Source: Chlamydoabsidia padenii
Lineage: Eukaryota; Mucoromycota; Mucoromycetes; Mucorales; Cunninghamellaceae
Assembly: GCA_025330725.1 (NCBI GenBank)
Contig: JAIWND010000001.1
Span: 2,238,501-2,302,500, forward strand
Direction of reading: 5' to 3'
DNA: 64,000 nucleotides
A program made the position numbers and the translations under genes. This document shows, in pieces, positions 1 to 12,149 of the stretch. The notes beneath the pieces were generated by a model that did not search any database, was not told the origin of the DNA, and worked only from the letters and a program-made list of their open reading frames with translations. Position 1 is the first letter of the stretch. Every line of letters begins with the position of its first letter.

Positions 1-20
1 ACTCTTGCTTATCCATGTAG

Positions 21-1494
21 TGTGTTCGTGAAGGAACTTGCTCTCGTGTGCGACATCTTTGATAAGGCGATGACGACAAAAACAGTGGTTGACTTTCACG
101 ACATTATGTACAAGTTTACTCTGGACTCCTTTGTCTTGTAAGTTCATTTAACCAACATGTACCACGAATACTAATGAGCGACTTTTTTTTTTTTTGTCAT
201 TATAGGCTTGGTTTTGGAACTCAGGTGAACGCACTAACAACAAAAGGAAAAGTAAGTATCCTTGGTCAATGCGAATCAACTCTTAACACAAACACATTTA
301 GGTTCCCTTTGCAGAATCCTTTGATGAACTCCAAAAAAATGTCTTTGACCGATCTATCAATATAATGGAACCTATCAATAGACACTTGCAACAATTATTT
401 ATGCCATGGAAACCGACGATTGCCTCTCATCAAAAAGTGGTGAATGATTTTGCCGCCTCTGTCATCCATCAACGTCGTTCTCAACTGGCAAAAGGTCAAA
501 CTCACAAGGATCTACTCTCCCGATTTATGGAAACGAAGAACGAAAAAGATGAACCTCTCAGTGATACAGAGCTTCGTGATGCTATCATGAACCTCACAGT
601 GGTAAGTAGGTGGTGGAGCGGGGGGGGGTGAAAATTAAAAAAAACAAACAGATAGAATAATTTTATTTTTATGAATCTAGGCGGGACGGGACACGACGGC
701 GCAAACCTTGGCTTGGCTTCTCTATAATCTAATGCTAAACCCTGATATCGAAGAAAAGCTTGTACAAGAAATTCATGATCATGTACCTGATGGTTTGGAG
801 CAAGACTCACCGGCACTTTATGAAGCAATCAAGAAACTGAACTTTGGTCATGCAGTGTAATTCAACCCCCGCTTCGAATGAAACATGTCTACTCACACTC
901 TTTCTTTTCCATTTATAGTCTTTACGAAACCCTGCGCTTGTATCCTTCAGTGCCTTTGAACCAAAAGGAAGCATTGAAGGATGATGTTTTACCATGCGGA
1001 ATACAAATCAAGGCTGGTGATGTGGTGATGTGGTCAAGCTACTCATTGGGAAGGAACAAGACGGTTTGGGGCGATGATGCTACTGAATTCAAGCCTGAAC
1101 GATGGATTACTAAATCTGGTGATGTCCGTCGAGAATCTCAAGGTCGATGGCCTGCCTTCCATGTTGGACGTAAGTTGATTCATGTTTATATATTGACTGG
1201 TTGCCATTCTTATTTACTCATCTTTTGATCCATAGCTCGTGTTTGTTTAGGTAAACGAAAAATAAAAAAGTTTGAATTTATGCCGTTGTATTGCTTACTA
1301 ACCAACTCCTTTATGTTAAAACTAACTTTTAATTAGGACAAAACTTGGCTACTTTGGAAGCACTGGTCACTCTATCCATCTTGTTGAAGCGATACAAGTT
1401 TACCATGGTCCCTAATCAAGATATTACCTATCAAGTCTCCATCTCTCTTCCTATGAAGCATGGTCTTAAGGTTACTATTGATCCTCGTAGTTAG
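21..1494 (+). CDS. Cytochrome P450, CYP52/CYP86-like (5' end outside window)
   Basis: Membrane-bound heme monooxygenase; the family commonly hydroxylates fatty acids or alkanes at the ER, but the substrate here is unknown. The gene is cut by the window edge: bases 1-20 are the end of an intron and about 354 codons remain. Exons read 21-137, 206-251, 302-601, 681-856, 919-1169, 1236-1250 and 1337-1494. Visible hallmarks are the I-helix AGRDTT, the K-helix ETLR, PERW, and the heme loop FHVGPRVCLGQ, which exists only after splicing because its cysteine lies in the 15-nt exon 1236-1250. The reading frame aligns residue by residue with the two P450 genes further right, but it has four extra introns: two fall inside their 522-nt fifth exon (46+300+176 nt here) and two inside their last exon. 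Identity as a P450 is certain; the subfamily is inferred from motif style. Confidence 0.95.
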
Positions 1495-1687
1495 TTTCTT
1501 CCCCTTTTTAATAAATCATGCCTGTCATCTTTTGCCCTCCTCTTTGTTTAAACGCCGACGGGACTGGGGCGAAATTCCCTATTTCTATCATCTGCTTTTT
1601 TTTTTTTTTTTTTTGAACATCTTTCAACTCCTCTTTTACTTTTTATTTTTACTTCTAGTTTGGTGGTGTGTGTTTATTTCGCTCACC

Positions 1688-4600
1688 ATGGGCTACTCTT
1701 CTTCTTCCTCTGACTCTAGACTGGATAGTCCTACTCCCTTAGGTATGCGTAACACGAAACAGGATTAACTTTACTCACCTCCACTTTTTATTTTATTTTA
1801 ACTTTACATAGGCAGTATATCCAAATTCAACACTACCAATCCAATCTACCCCACTCGTTGTGTTCATACTATCTCACAAGAAGATAATAACTCTGTCTTA
1901 TCTCTCGCCTCCAGCAAAAAGTATCTTTTTAGTGGCAGCCAAAGCTCCAAGATTCATGTAAGTAAACACAATAATGACTCTCTCTCCATTAACTTGCGAT
2001 GGATCCCTCTTTTTAGGTATGGGATCTAGAAACCTTCTCATTGGTAAAAGTGCTTGAAGGACATCGTGGCAGTGTCCTGGGTTTATCTTTATCACCCAAT
2101 CACCAATGGCTTTTTAGTTGCTCAGGAGACGGAACGGTGCGCGTTTGGGATACTGAAACTCTGAAATGTGCCTACCTGGTCCAATCCTGTCATGACGTAG
2201 GTGATATCTTCTCTGTGGTATATTCCGATCGATACGACATGTTTATCTTTGGTAGTCAAAATACAAGTATTCAGGTAACCCCCCCCCCTCCTCCCATTGA
2301 ATAGTGAAAAGTGATGACTAAACATCTTTTTTATTTTTTATTTTTTATTCTAGTGGTATGATTTCGCCGATCCTCAAACTCATGGTGCCACCACTGATGT
2401 GCCTGTCATTCCTATCTCACTACGAAGCAGTCAGAAATCCAAGTTTTTTGATCTCGACTCGGATGGATACGACAAATATAATCATGATTTGGACAAGGAT
2501 GTGATCAAATGCGTCATTCGGGAAAAGAATGTGTGTATGAATGCTCATGATGGATATGTTTATTGCTTACTACACTCAACGAATATGCCTAATGTGGATG
2601 GAGAAGTAATCATCAGTGGTAAGTAAATGTGGTGTGGGTTAAATGAACAGATACTCACATCATGTATTCAATAGGCTCCGGCGATGGCGACGTCAAGGTA
2701 AGTGCCATGTATGGTGATTATAAATAGATGCTTGAATGATTGAGTTTTTTATAGGTGTGGGCTATTGAAAATGGCGGATTAAAACATCTGCGCACTCTTA
2801 CTGGTAACTCGGACAAAGGTGTACTCAGTTTGGCATTATCGGATGATGGCTACTTGTTTTGCGGTGTACAAGGTGGTGATGTCCAAATATGGGATCTTGA
2901 AACGGTAAAGTGACAATGATGCTATCATCTATAAGGTATCTAACACGTTTTATTTACTGTAGTATCAAATGATTCGATCTGTCATGGCACATTCTGTAAG
3001 TTGATTGAAAACATAAAAGAAATGGGGGAGGGGGTTACTTAGTATTACGCCATTTTATTATAGGATGATGTTTTGGCGGTCTCCTTACAAGGTCCCGGTC
3101 TTATTAGTGCCTCTGCGGATGGAACGGTTAAGGTAAATGCTCGATACATGGTCATATTTATTTGTCAAACTAAATTCGGTTTTCCTTTTTTAGATTTGGA
3201 GCGAAGGGTTTGAATTTAGAGAAGCCATGACTGACCATGAAGGTTTTGTGCTATCCATGGCAACGTCCAACGATTATCTGATCACTGGTAGTAGTGACCA
3301 TTCTATCAAGGTAAGGTCCCTATATGTCTTGACAGTTAGCATCGTTTACTAACACTGTCTTTTATGTGTAGTTTTGGAGCATCTCTGTCCTATCCCCTGT
3401 ACCTGAACACTTTAGACGAAACTCAGTTACACAGAGCGAACTCACAAGTGGTAAGACATAAAGATGAAAGAGGCAAATGGGTATCCAAATCATAATACTA
3501 ACATGTCTCTTTCTCTCTTTAGATACTTTACTCTACTCATTGGATAGATGGGTGAGTATGCGGACAGTCAGTGGCAACGTAAAATATATGGAGGAATGCA
3601 GGCGTGGTGCTCGGTTTTTGAAGAATATTTTGCAACAATTGGGTGCCGTCAGTCGAATGGTAACTACATTAGAAAAAAAAATTGATTTGCTTGGTACTCA
3701 TTCTGATATGATTAGATACCTGGTGCAACTGGACGGAATCCCTTGGTATATGGACGATTTGCGGGCAAGCGCTCAAGTGATGAAGAAGGTCAAGACAAGA
3801 AGATTCCGACGGTGCTGATTTATGGCCATTACGATGTGATTGCTGCTGAAAATGAAAATGATGACTGGCAGACCGATCCATTCAAACTCACTGGTAAAAA
3901 TGGGTATCTATATGGCCGTGGAACAAGCGATAACAAGGTAAAGTAATGAACATAGTGTGATACATCATTGACAAATGTATTTTTATTTATTTAGGGCCCC
4001 ATATTAGCATGTATCTTTGCTGTTAACGAATTACTCAAAGAAGGTTTACTGGATGTCAATGTAATCCTTTTGATTGAAGGAGAAGAAGAAAGCGGAAGCG
4101 TTGGATTTTACGATGCTGTTGATCAACACAAGGTAAGTAGAACAGTGTAAATCGAATACATGATCTAACCTCCAATTATTTTTTGTTTTAGGAACTATTT
4201 AAAGATGTTGATATGATCTTATTAAGGTAAGTCATTATAAGATAAAAGAAACATATATATCTTTTACTCATACACTCTGATCCCTTCTTGATAGTAACTC
4301 CTACTGGCTTGGTGAAGATGTCCCTTGTTTGACATATGGTTTACGTGGCGTTATGCATGCGTCCATCTCGGTAAAGCGAAAAAAAAGGAGTTACTAATGA
4401 ATTGATTCTGATGATTCCATGTATTGCAGATCTCTAACACTAGGGCAGATTTGCATTCAGGGGTCGAAGGTGGTGCTGTATCTGAACCATTGATTGATAT
4501 GATTCATGTACTAGGACAACTTGTGGACAATAACAAAAAGGTGCTTATTCCAGGTAAGAGGAAAAAAAACCCCCAAAAAATTACAGGTCTAATCGACTAA

Positions 4601-5452
4601 TAATGCCTTTTAGGATTCTACGACAATGTGCGACCTGTCACGACTGCCGAAGAAAAACTTTACGATCCCATCATCGATTGGTTGAAAAAGTAATTTACCT
4701 TTATGATAACTGCCATTGTTCTTTCTACTAATCTTTGTCTGTAGGTCAACATGTGGTGGGGAAACCAATGCCCGGTCTCAGCATTCAACCATCACCTCAC
4801 CCACTCAAATCTCGAGGGTGGTTAAGAAGGAATACCTCAATGTCACCGACGAAGGGAAATGCACAGAAATGATCAAGAATGAACTTATGGCTCGATGGCG
4901 ATACCCGACAATGACTGTACACAAAATCGACGTCTCTATGAACAACCCGACCATCATTCCTCGATGTGCCAAGGCTGCAGTCAGTATGCGTGTGGTACCA
5001 GATCAAGATATCAGCCAAATTTGTCAACTCTTCGAAGAATATGTGCACAATGCCTTTGCTGCTACAGGATCAGAAAATGATATCAAGGTAAAGGGAGAAA
5101 AAAGAGGAACTATGACTGTGTATACTAAACTCGTTATGGATAGATCGATATTCAAAGTGCTTCAGAATACTGGCTCGGCAATCCAGACAATGAATACTTC
5201 AAGGCGGTGGAGCGGGCAATCGAACATGAATGGAACATCAAGCCTTTATATATCAGAGAAGGCGGATCTATTCCCGCTGTCCGTTGGCTGGAAAAGTTTT
5301 GTAATGCACCAGCAGTACATCTTCCCATGGGTCAGGCATCCGATCAAGCTCATTTGCATAACGAACGCATCCGACTCCGTAACTTGCAAGCTGGTCGACA
5401 TATCGTCAAGCATCTTTTACGGCATTTACCCAGACCTACCAACACTTGTTAA
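1688..5452 (+). CDS. DUG2: Dug2-like glutathione-degradation protein (WD40 plus M20 peptidase)
   Basis: In yeast, Dug2 with Dug3 forms the cytosolic enzyme that removes the gamma-glutamyl group from glutathione in a gamma-glutamyltransferase-independent pathway. Nineteen exons join in frame to 884 residues, close to the yeast protein (about 880). Exon starts are 1688, 1812, 2017, 2354, 2675, 2755, 2963, 3064, 3194, 3372, 3523, 3716, 3995, 4192, 4295, 4430, 4614, 4745 and 5144. The N-terminal half holds WD40 repeats (VWDLET, VRVWDTET, VQIWDLET, VKIW, IKFW). The C-terminal half is an M20 metallopeptidase with GHYDV, GRGTSDNKG, EGEEESGS, SNTRADLHSG and SDQAHLHNER, so the metal-ligand positions appear present. 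The start is the first ATG giving an uninterrupted spliced frame. The WD40-M20 fusion is diagnostic of Dug2. Exon 5 (2675-2697) is only 23 nt. Confidence 0.93.
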
Positions 5453-6152
5453 TTTTTTTTTTTTTTAGCTACACCATTTTACTTTATATCTCATTTCACT
5501 ATATATAAAAAAAAGGATCATCTCCATTTATGCTACATCAGGCTGGGTGACACAGGATTGGCGGCAGAATGATCAGCAAACAATAGTTATATGCATTGAC
5601 GACTTTTTTGCAGATCACAACAAACCTTGACGACAAACAAATCTTTACAAGAATGGTGGTCATCTGACTGGATAACACATGCATATTAAATGGATAGATA
5701 TTCTTTATATAAAACAATAAAATGATGATGACTATGACTATATAATGTGGGGGCAATGATATGCTGTATAGAGGGGATGGGGGTGTAATGGTGTTTTTGT
5801 TAAAGAGTCTTTTCAGCGCAGTCGTACATATATAACCTGGAAGCTGCACTCTAAAGATCCATCAACCAAAGTGTATGTGTGTAACCAACTGCAAAGAAAG
5901 ATCACTTTTTGAAGTCCAAGGACAAAAAGTACAAGTACAACAAAGGGCGGCAGATGTCACAAGTTATATTTTCCTTTTGTCGTTAATTGGCTGCCATTAG
6001 GGCGGTATCCAATTAAAATCCCGACAGCTTAATCGAAAAAAAAAAAGTTTTATATAAATAAGTATTAGAAAGAATAAAAAAAAGGGTGGGTAATAATAAA
6101 TCAGTATAAAAAGTAGTTAAAGCGCTGCTAAACAAATGGTGGTGGTGGGGGT
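5453..6152. other. Intergenic, convergent 3' ends
   Basis: Lies between the stop of DUG2 and the stop of the minus-strand membrane-protein gene. A/T-rich; I see no gene, repeat or RNA in it. Confidence 0.6.
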
Positions 6153-6479
6153 TTACTGATGTGGCTCTGAACACTTTTGAAGCATATCGACTTGAGCTTG
6201 GTTTTCTTCTCGTAGTCTTTTCCGCATACCCTTGATGCTTTTCACTATATACCAAAGAATCAAAGCGACCGCTAACAAGCCGAGAATGATGACAAACACA
6301 AACCGATTATTCTGTTTCAACCAACTCTCTTGTGGAGGAGGTCCATTGTTTTGATCATCGTGAAAACCGTTGGTGGCTACAGGTGCGGGAGGGACTGTCG
6401 GAGTTTCATTCGATTGAGCCATGACCATGGACACAATCATCAATAGAATCAATCTACATGATTGTACGGTGTGGATCAT
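6153..6479 (-). CDS. Small single-pass membrane protein (108 aa)
   Basis: Single-exon reading frame. I chose the ATG at 6479 (MIHTVQSCRL) because the residues from there form a typical signal peptide (hydrophobic LILLMIVSMVMA, then AQS); the longer frame upstream only reads the poly-A/purine leader. A short Pro/Asn-rich luminal segment (NETPTVPPAPVATNG) follows, with a possible glycosylation site at NET. Next come a clear transmembrane helix (FVFVIILGLLAVALILWYIV) and a basic cytosolic tail of about 35 residues (KSIKGMRKRLREENQ). The predicted topology is type I. No family recognised and no function proposed. It is transcribed divergently from the TAF3-like gene across 6480-7041. Confidence 0.7.
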   Translation of the reverse strand: MIHTVQSCRLILLMIVSMVMAQSNETPTVPPAPVATNGFHDDQNNGPPPQESWLKQNNRFVFVIILGLLAVALILWYIVKSIKGMRKRLREENQAQVDMLQKCSEPHQ

Positions 6480-7041
6480 GATCGGTGTGGATGGGGGGAA
6501 AAGACCAGGGCGAGGTGAAAAAGGGAAAAAGAAGGAAAAGAAGAAGAGAAAGGAAACTATTTTTTTTTTTTTTGTAGGTCCCTTTTTTTTTATATCTATA
6601 TGTTTCTCCCTCCTTTTCAAGCCATTGTTGGTGTGACAATGCTTTCAAGATCCGTTCATCCCCATTGAACCTGGACCGTGGTCCTTGAGCGCTCAGTCGG
6701 CATTTCAATTTTCCTCGCTTTTTGTTCGCCGACGTTTTTTCTTTTCTTTGGGCTTCCCCCTCTTTTCCCTTTGCTTCTCCTTTCTTCTTTTCTCACTTGT
6801 TGAAAATAACTACATTATTCACCTACTGTCTATTTGATACATAAGTATATCTATCTACTATAACCAACAAACAAAAATTACCTCCTTCCTGTATTATCAT
6901 TGACAACATACATCTATTGGAAACCACCATCAAAAAAAAAAAAAACCACTACGTTTTTTATACCCCTACCTACATCAATTCACCTTGATTATTCACCTAT
7001 TCCCCCTTCTCTCGTCATTATAAACTTGCCACCGTAAAATA
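6480..7041. promoter_or_regulatory. Divergent promoter region
   Basis: Shared upstream region of the minus-strand membrane protein and the plus-strand TAF3-like gene. Contains long pyrimidine-rich tracts, and GTCGGCATTTCAATTTTCC near 6695, a weak relative of the GGGATTTGAA motif described elsewhere. No ORF of substance. Confidence 0.4.
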
Positions 7042-9316
7042 ATGGCGGACGATATATGCTTTGCTCTTTTGCGGAACACTCTATACCAAATACTCCATTC
7101 AGTCGGGTTTGAATCAAGTCACGGGGAACCTGCCAACGTTCTAGCCGATATTTTTGGTCAATATATCCAACTCTTGGCCTCGTCTGCTTCTACACATGCT
7201 CACTTGGCGGGTCGGTCGGTGGCCAGTCCTTGGGATATTGCGGATGGTTTAGGGGATGTCCAGGTGACGTTGGATCAATTGGAGGAATGGTTAGATAGTG
7301 AACAAGGTCAGTTTTTAACTCCTTCCTGGTCAAAAAGGGCAGATCCCAGCATTATTTTAAAAGGTAAAGTCCATTTTATTATTATTCTAGATAGATAGAG
7401 AGGTAACTAGACTTGTTTATGTGTTATTAGATGTAGTGACAATGGGACAAGTACATCATGAAATGGGTTCTATACTTTATCAGTATGATACCATGGATCA
7501 ACAATATCATCAATTGGACAATGTGATAAAGGACAGTCATCCAATTGCAGTAACTCCACCAGTGACAACAACAACAACAACAACGATTACATCACATCCT
7601 GATTATGTACCATCACATCTACCATCATTTCCCACCACTGATGCAAACGATGTATTGGATTTACCCGACCAGGACGATCCGACGATACCATCATCATCCT
7701 ATCCCACCACTTTATCTTCACTCTTACCCAGCACATCATCATTATCATCATCTAAAAAGGTCAACGACAATCCTTTCACTCAACTGGTATCATTTGATCA
7801 ATCGTCACTGGCTTTGGGAAACAGCTTATTCCTTACTTTACCCTCACCATTACAAAAACACAAACAGGAGGACGGAAACGACGACGAGGATTTGGAAAGG
7901 GCAAAGAAACGACGGCGGGCTGAAATCAATGGATCTATGGAAACAACTATCAACACCATCATGCGAAAATATCAACAAGAAAAACATGTTTACAAAAATA
8001 TACCAAAGGGTGGAAATCAGCGTATGTTTCAACATATTACTCAAAATGAAGCTGCACCTGGTAAAACTTTACTTGGTACACGTGATGGCATGTTGGATGA
8101 AATGGTGTACCGATTGGCGCCTCCTGTGGCCCTGGCTCGACTCTCTTCACCTAACCTGATGATGGATACAACTCTTTCTGAAGACAATGATAACAACAAG
8201 ACACCTTCAATTCCAATCGTGGTGGAAACAGCAATACCACCTATTGTTGATGACTCGAAACATGGATCGCCTAGTCAATTGGATCCACCTCAACCTACTG
8301 TAAAAGTACCAATGTCTCTTGCTATGTTATCTGCTCGTGTTGATTCGACTAAAAAGGACAGCGACAATGGCAAGGATGATACCACTAGTCTCTTACCACC
8401 ACAAAAGAAGATCAAGAAACCTAGGAAACCTATCGATACCAACAACAATCCATCAACTATTCCTCCTCTGGCACGGACGGTAACACCTCCACCACGTCAA
8501 CCATCAGTCAAGGCGGGAAGCAACATCCACCGGAGTCCGACCACAACACCACCGCCTCGTCAACTACCATTGAAGACTAATACCAGCAATTCGGCATTGA
8601 CAGCAACAACAATATCACCAACACATCAATATCCAGCAAAGATTAAAACCGACAATCCGACAATACCATCACGACCAGTAAAGAATAATAACATCAATCC
8701 GACATTGACAACAACAACAATACCACCACCACCACGGCCAGTAAAGACAAACGTAGTTCATACAACTCCAACACCAGTATCACGCCCACAGCAACCAGTG
8801 AAAACACACCTTGTCAATCCGGTACTTACCACACTACGTCAAGAATCGGTGACATCAACCAACTTTAATCTATCCACACCTGCAAACATCATTCATCCGA
8901 CTATGGCATCAACGCAAAAGACGAATCTCACCACCGCAACAAAGACACATACCCATTCGACTTTTAACACACCGCCCATACTCAAAAAGAAGAAGAAGAA
9001 AAAGGACGATCCACTATCAGCCACACTCAAGGTACGATTCGAGCAAGAAAGTCCAGCACACCACGCTATCTTGTCATCATCATCATCACCTGTACCTTCG
9101 AGGGAATCCGAACCATGGCGGACCAGCAACCAACAAACGATCGCTGCTTATTACGATACCTCAGAAACGGTGCGATGTATATGCGAAAATCCAACGGTGG
9201 ATTATGGAACTTTTATGATCTCTTGTGATAGATGCCTAGTATGGTTTCATGGGACTTGTGTGGGTATTACTGAACAAATGCTTATGGAAGAATGGGTTTG
9301 TTCCAGGTGCCGCTAG
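7042..9316 (+). CDS. TAF3-like TFIID subunit (histone fold plus C-terminal PHD finger)
   Basis: Likely nuclear subunit of TFIID. Two exons, 7042-7363 and 7431-9316, join in frame to 735 residues. Residues ~1-90 (ADDICFALLRNTLYQILHSV, then ASPWDIADGL) match the bromodomain-associated histone fold of TAF3/TAF8-type proteins, which pairs with TAF10-like partners. Residues ~100-680 are low complexity, rich in Thr, Pro, Ser and Asn, with basic patches (KKRRRAE; KKKKKKD). Residues ~685-735 form a complete C4HC3 PHD finger: CICENPTVDYGTFMISCDRC, WFHGTC, WVCSRCR. In metazoan TAF3 this finger reads H3K4me3. Budding-yeast Taf3 has no PHD, so the architecture here is the animal-like, probably ancestral one. 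The alternative is another histone-fold/PHD protein; TAF3 is the best fit. Confidence 0.8.
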
Positions 9317-9768
9317 TTTATATACTTTGTACATAATACTTTTTTATACATTAAAAACCAATAATTTGTCATTGTCTCTCTTTCTCTCTCTCTCATTGTT
9401 GTGCATATTTGATCATTTTTTAAAACACAGGTTTCCATTCAGGGGTTTTATGACTTTATGTATTGCATCTATTCACCTTTTTTAGATACAGCCTATCTAG
9501 CGAATGGTGTCTGCACCAGAGTCCGCATTCGTTTGAAATACTATTTTAAAGGCCGATGGTAGGCTTGACTTGATGGGCTGCATTGCCCAAAAAGAGATAA
9601 AAAACGATTAGGTATCAGATACACTCCTTGGCCATTCTGCCTTTTTTCCTATCTCTTCTAAAAGTATTTATTTATTGTCAATAAAAGATATATATATATA
9701 TATATTAGAAATGAATATGACGGCTGTGAATGGTAAGTCTGACCCGACAAAATTCAGGGAAATTTTGG

Positions 9769-9784
9769 GGCGGGATTTGAATGG
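9769..9784 (+). promoter_or_regulatory. GCGGGATTTGAA promoter motif
   Basis: GGCGGGATTTGAATGG, about 95 bp upstream of the P450 start codon; an instance of the recurrent motif discussed in the findings. Function is inferred from recurrence only. Confidence 0.5.
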
Positions 9785-9868
9785 TTTTTCTGGGCATCTC
9801 CATATAAAGTGCGGGATGTTTCTTTCCCACCTTTTCTTTTTACTTTATTACTCCCTCAACATATTATA

Positions 9869-11739
9869 ATGAATGACAATCACACTTTAACCAAGGCAGC
9901 TAGTGTTACAGCTGGAACTTTTACAGCTGTTCTGATCAGTCTTGCACTCAAATATCACGACCGAGCACTCTTTGGCGAACATAATCCTGGTACCCCTTAT
10001 CGAAAAGGCTACCCTTTACTAGGCGATCTTCCCTACTTGATTCATAACAAGGCAAGGATCCATGACTTTGATAATGAAAACTTTGAACAACTGGAGGCGA
10101 TGACAATGTAAGTGTGAATATGACCTTGCCTTTTCAATATATCTGATTACTTTATTTACTAATAGGTCTGTCTCCACCTTTGGTCTACCCCACACCATTC
10201 AAACCATAGATCCTGCTAATGTGGAACACATTTTGAAAAGTAAGTGGCCTTTTAAATGGAAAACAGTAGACTCATTCGACTATCTCTCTCTTTTTTTTTT
10301 TAGACAATTTTGAAAACTATGTCAAGGGACCTAATTTCAATGCTGCTACTTATGACATGTTGGGACATGGTATCTTTAATGCTAATGGCGAACAATGGAA
10401 ATGGCAACGAAAAGCGGCATCGTTAATCTTCAATGTCAAGAACTTTCGGGATCATTTTACAGAGTAAGTCCTTGGTTTACTTGCTGTATATAGTTACTTA
10501 CCCCTTTGTCTTTTAATAGTGTCTTTGTAAATGAAATGGAAATCATGTGTGACATGTTTGACAAGGCGGTGGGAGCTAACCAAATCGTGGACTTGCATGA
10601 TACGATGTTTAGATTTACTCTAGACAGTTTTGTATTGTAAGTCGATTAATACATTATACAAAGACAATACCCACTCACTCACTTTTATACAAAATATACT
10701 TAAAGGCTTGGATTCGGGGTGGATCTCAAGTCATTGACACACACCGACAAAGTTCCTTTTGCGGCCGCATTCGATCAACTCCAGTCGAATGCCTTTGAAA
10801 AATTCGTGGATCCCTTTATCGGCATGAAACTGACTCTCAAAAAAGTATTCCGGCCCTGGGAAACTACCTCCAAGGACCATTTAAAGGTGGTGGATGACTT
10901 TGCAAAATCAGTGATTGATAGTCGACGCAAGCAATTGGCACAAGGTGAAGAACACAAGGATCTCCTATCAAGATTTATGAATGCACGAAACGAACATAAT
11001 GAACCTCTGAATGACAAGGAATTACGGGATACTATCATGAACTTCATCATTGCTGGGCGCGATACAACGGCTCAAGCTCTGTCTTGGACTTTTTACTGTT
11101 TGGCTCAACATCCTCGGGTGGAAGAAAAGTTGGTCAAGGAAATCCGAGAACATATCACTGATGAATTGGAACATGATTCGTCAGCGCTTTATGAAAAGAT
11201 CAAGTCGATGGTTTATACTCATGCGGTGTAAGTCATTTGACCAACAAAGAAAAAATCAAGCCTTGGTTTTAACCCCATCTCCTTTCTCTCTCTCTCTTTT
11301 TTTTTTTTAAAGATTCCATGAAGTCTTGCGCCTTTATCCCTCTGTGCCCTCAAATCAAAAATATGCCTTGAACGATGATGTCTGGCCCGATGGAACTACT
11401 GTCCGAAAAGGTGATTATGTCAGTTGGTCTTCTTATGCTTCTGCCAGGTGCGAAAAGATATGGGGTCCTGATGCTAAACAATTCAAGCCTGAACGTTGGT
11501 TGAATCCTGAAGATGGCAGTCTGCGTCGTGAAAGTCCTGGTCGCTGGCCCGCTTTCCATGCTGGTCCTCGTACATGTTTGGGTCAAAACTTGGCTACACT
11601 TGAAGCTATTGTCGCTCTCTCTATGCTTCTTCGTCGTTACAAGTTTACTTTGGTACCTGGCCAAGATATCACTTACAACCTCTCACTCACTTTGCCAATG
11701 AAGGAAGGACTCAAGATGACTATCGAAAAACGAGATTGA
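9869..11739 (+). CDS. Cytochrome P450, duplicate copy 1 (512 aa)
   Basis: Complete P450. Exons 9869-10107, 10166-10239, 10304-10463, 10520-10636, 10706-11227 and 11313-11739 join to 512 residues, a normal length. The N-terminus carries a short hydrophobic anchor (TFTAVLISLALKY) and then the proline-rich hinge NPGTPYRKGYPLLG. Motifs: WKWQRK (C-helix), IIAGRDTT (I-helix), EVLR (K-helix), PERW, and FHAGPRTCLGQ with the heme-ligand Cys. The style (EVLRLYPSVPSN, DDVWPDGT, FKPERW) resembles CYP52/CYP86/CYP704 fatty-acid hydroxylases; the actual substrate is unknown. I count 27 differences in 512 residues from the copy at 20756. It is also paralogous to the partial gene at 21-1494, giving three P450 genes on the same strand within 23 kb. 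Confidence 0.95.
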
Positions 11740-11936
11740 TGTCTTTGTAGTATTAGTTGTATTATATATGTAGTCTAGTTATCATATAAAATATAATTCA
11801 ATAAAGTGCAATATTTATATGTATCTGTCTTGTGGATGATGTTAGGATGTGCACTGAAACTTTACCTTTATGGCAAGTCAAGCATAGTACTGGACAGTGT
11901 CCCTGACCCCACATTTTTCAAATTGGCTGCGCCACC

Positions 11937-12149
11937 ATTCTATCAACATCCGTTGTCATAAAACCTGCTTTTTATCCATGTAATACACTCTTTTCCAAAA
12001 TGAAAGTCATGCTCTGACAAATTGAAAGTCGTGTAGGAGAAAAAAAGATGTCGTACAAAAAAGCTTGACAAAACAATCAATATAAAAAGCATGACGCCTC
12101 TTTTTAAGTTGAATTCTTTTCTTTTTCCAATCAAAGTAGAAATTATGAG
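11937..12149. other. Unique spacer after the P450 block
   Basis: Short A/T-rich spacer between the end of the duplicated block and the inverted-repeat element. No feature seen. Confidence 0.5.

Larger units (their letters stand above)
9449..11936 (+). repeat. Segmental duplication, copy 1 (P450 block)
   Basis: About 2.49 kb matching 20335-22866 in direct orientation. It includes about 420 bp of promoter, the whole P450 gene and about 200 bp of 3' flank. Left similarity fades near 9449; right similarity stops sharply after AAATTGGCTGCGCCACC near 11936. Confidence 0.85.

Noticed and set aside
1460..1680. Hydrophobic ORF (MVLRLLLILVVSFFPFLINH...) between the P450 and DUG2
   Set aside because: It overlaps the P450 stop region and T-rich DUG2 leader; the hydrophobicity comes from poly-T, and the frame only becomes coding at the DUG2 ATG (1688).
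3552..3567. Possible 16-nt intron (GTGAGT...CAG) in DUG2
   Set aside because: Translation continues smoothly through it (WVSMRTVSGNVKYMEE) with family-typical residues, so it is coding.
7605..8159. 184-codon plus-strand ORF inside the TAF3-like gene
   Set aside because: Alternative frame of the low-complexity central exon; His/Tyr/Pro-rich composition follows directly from the real codons.
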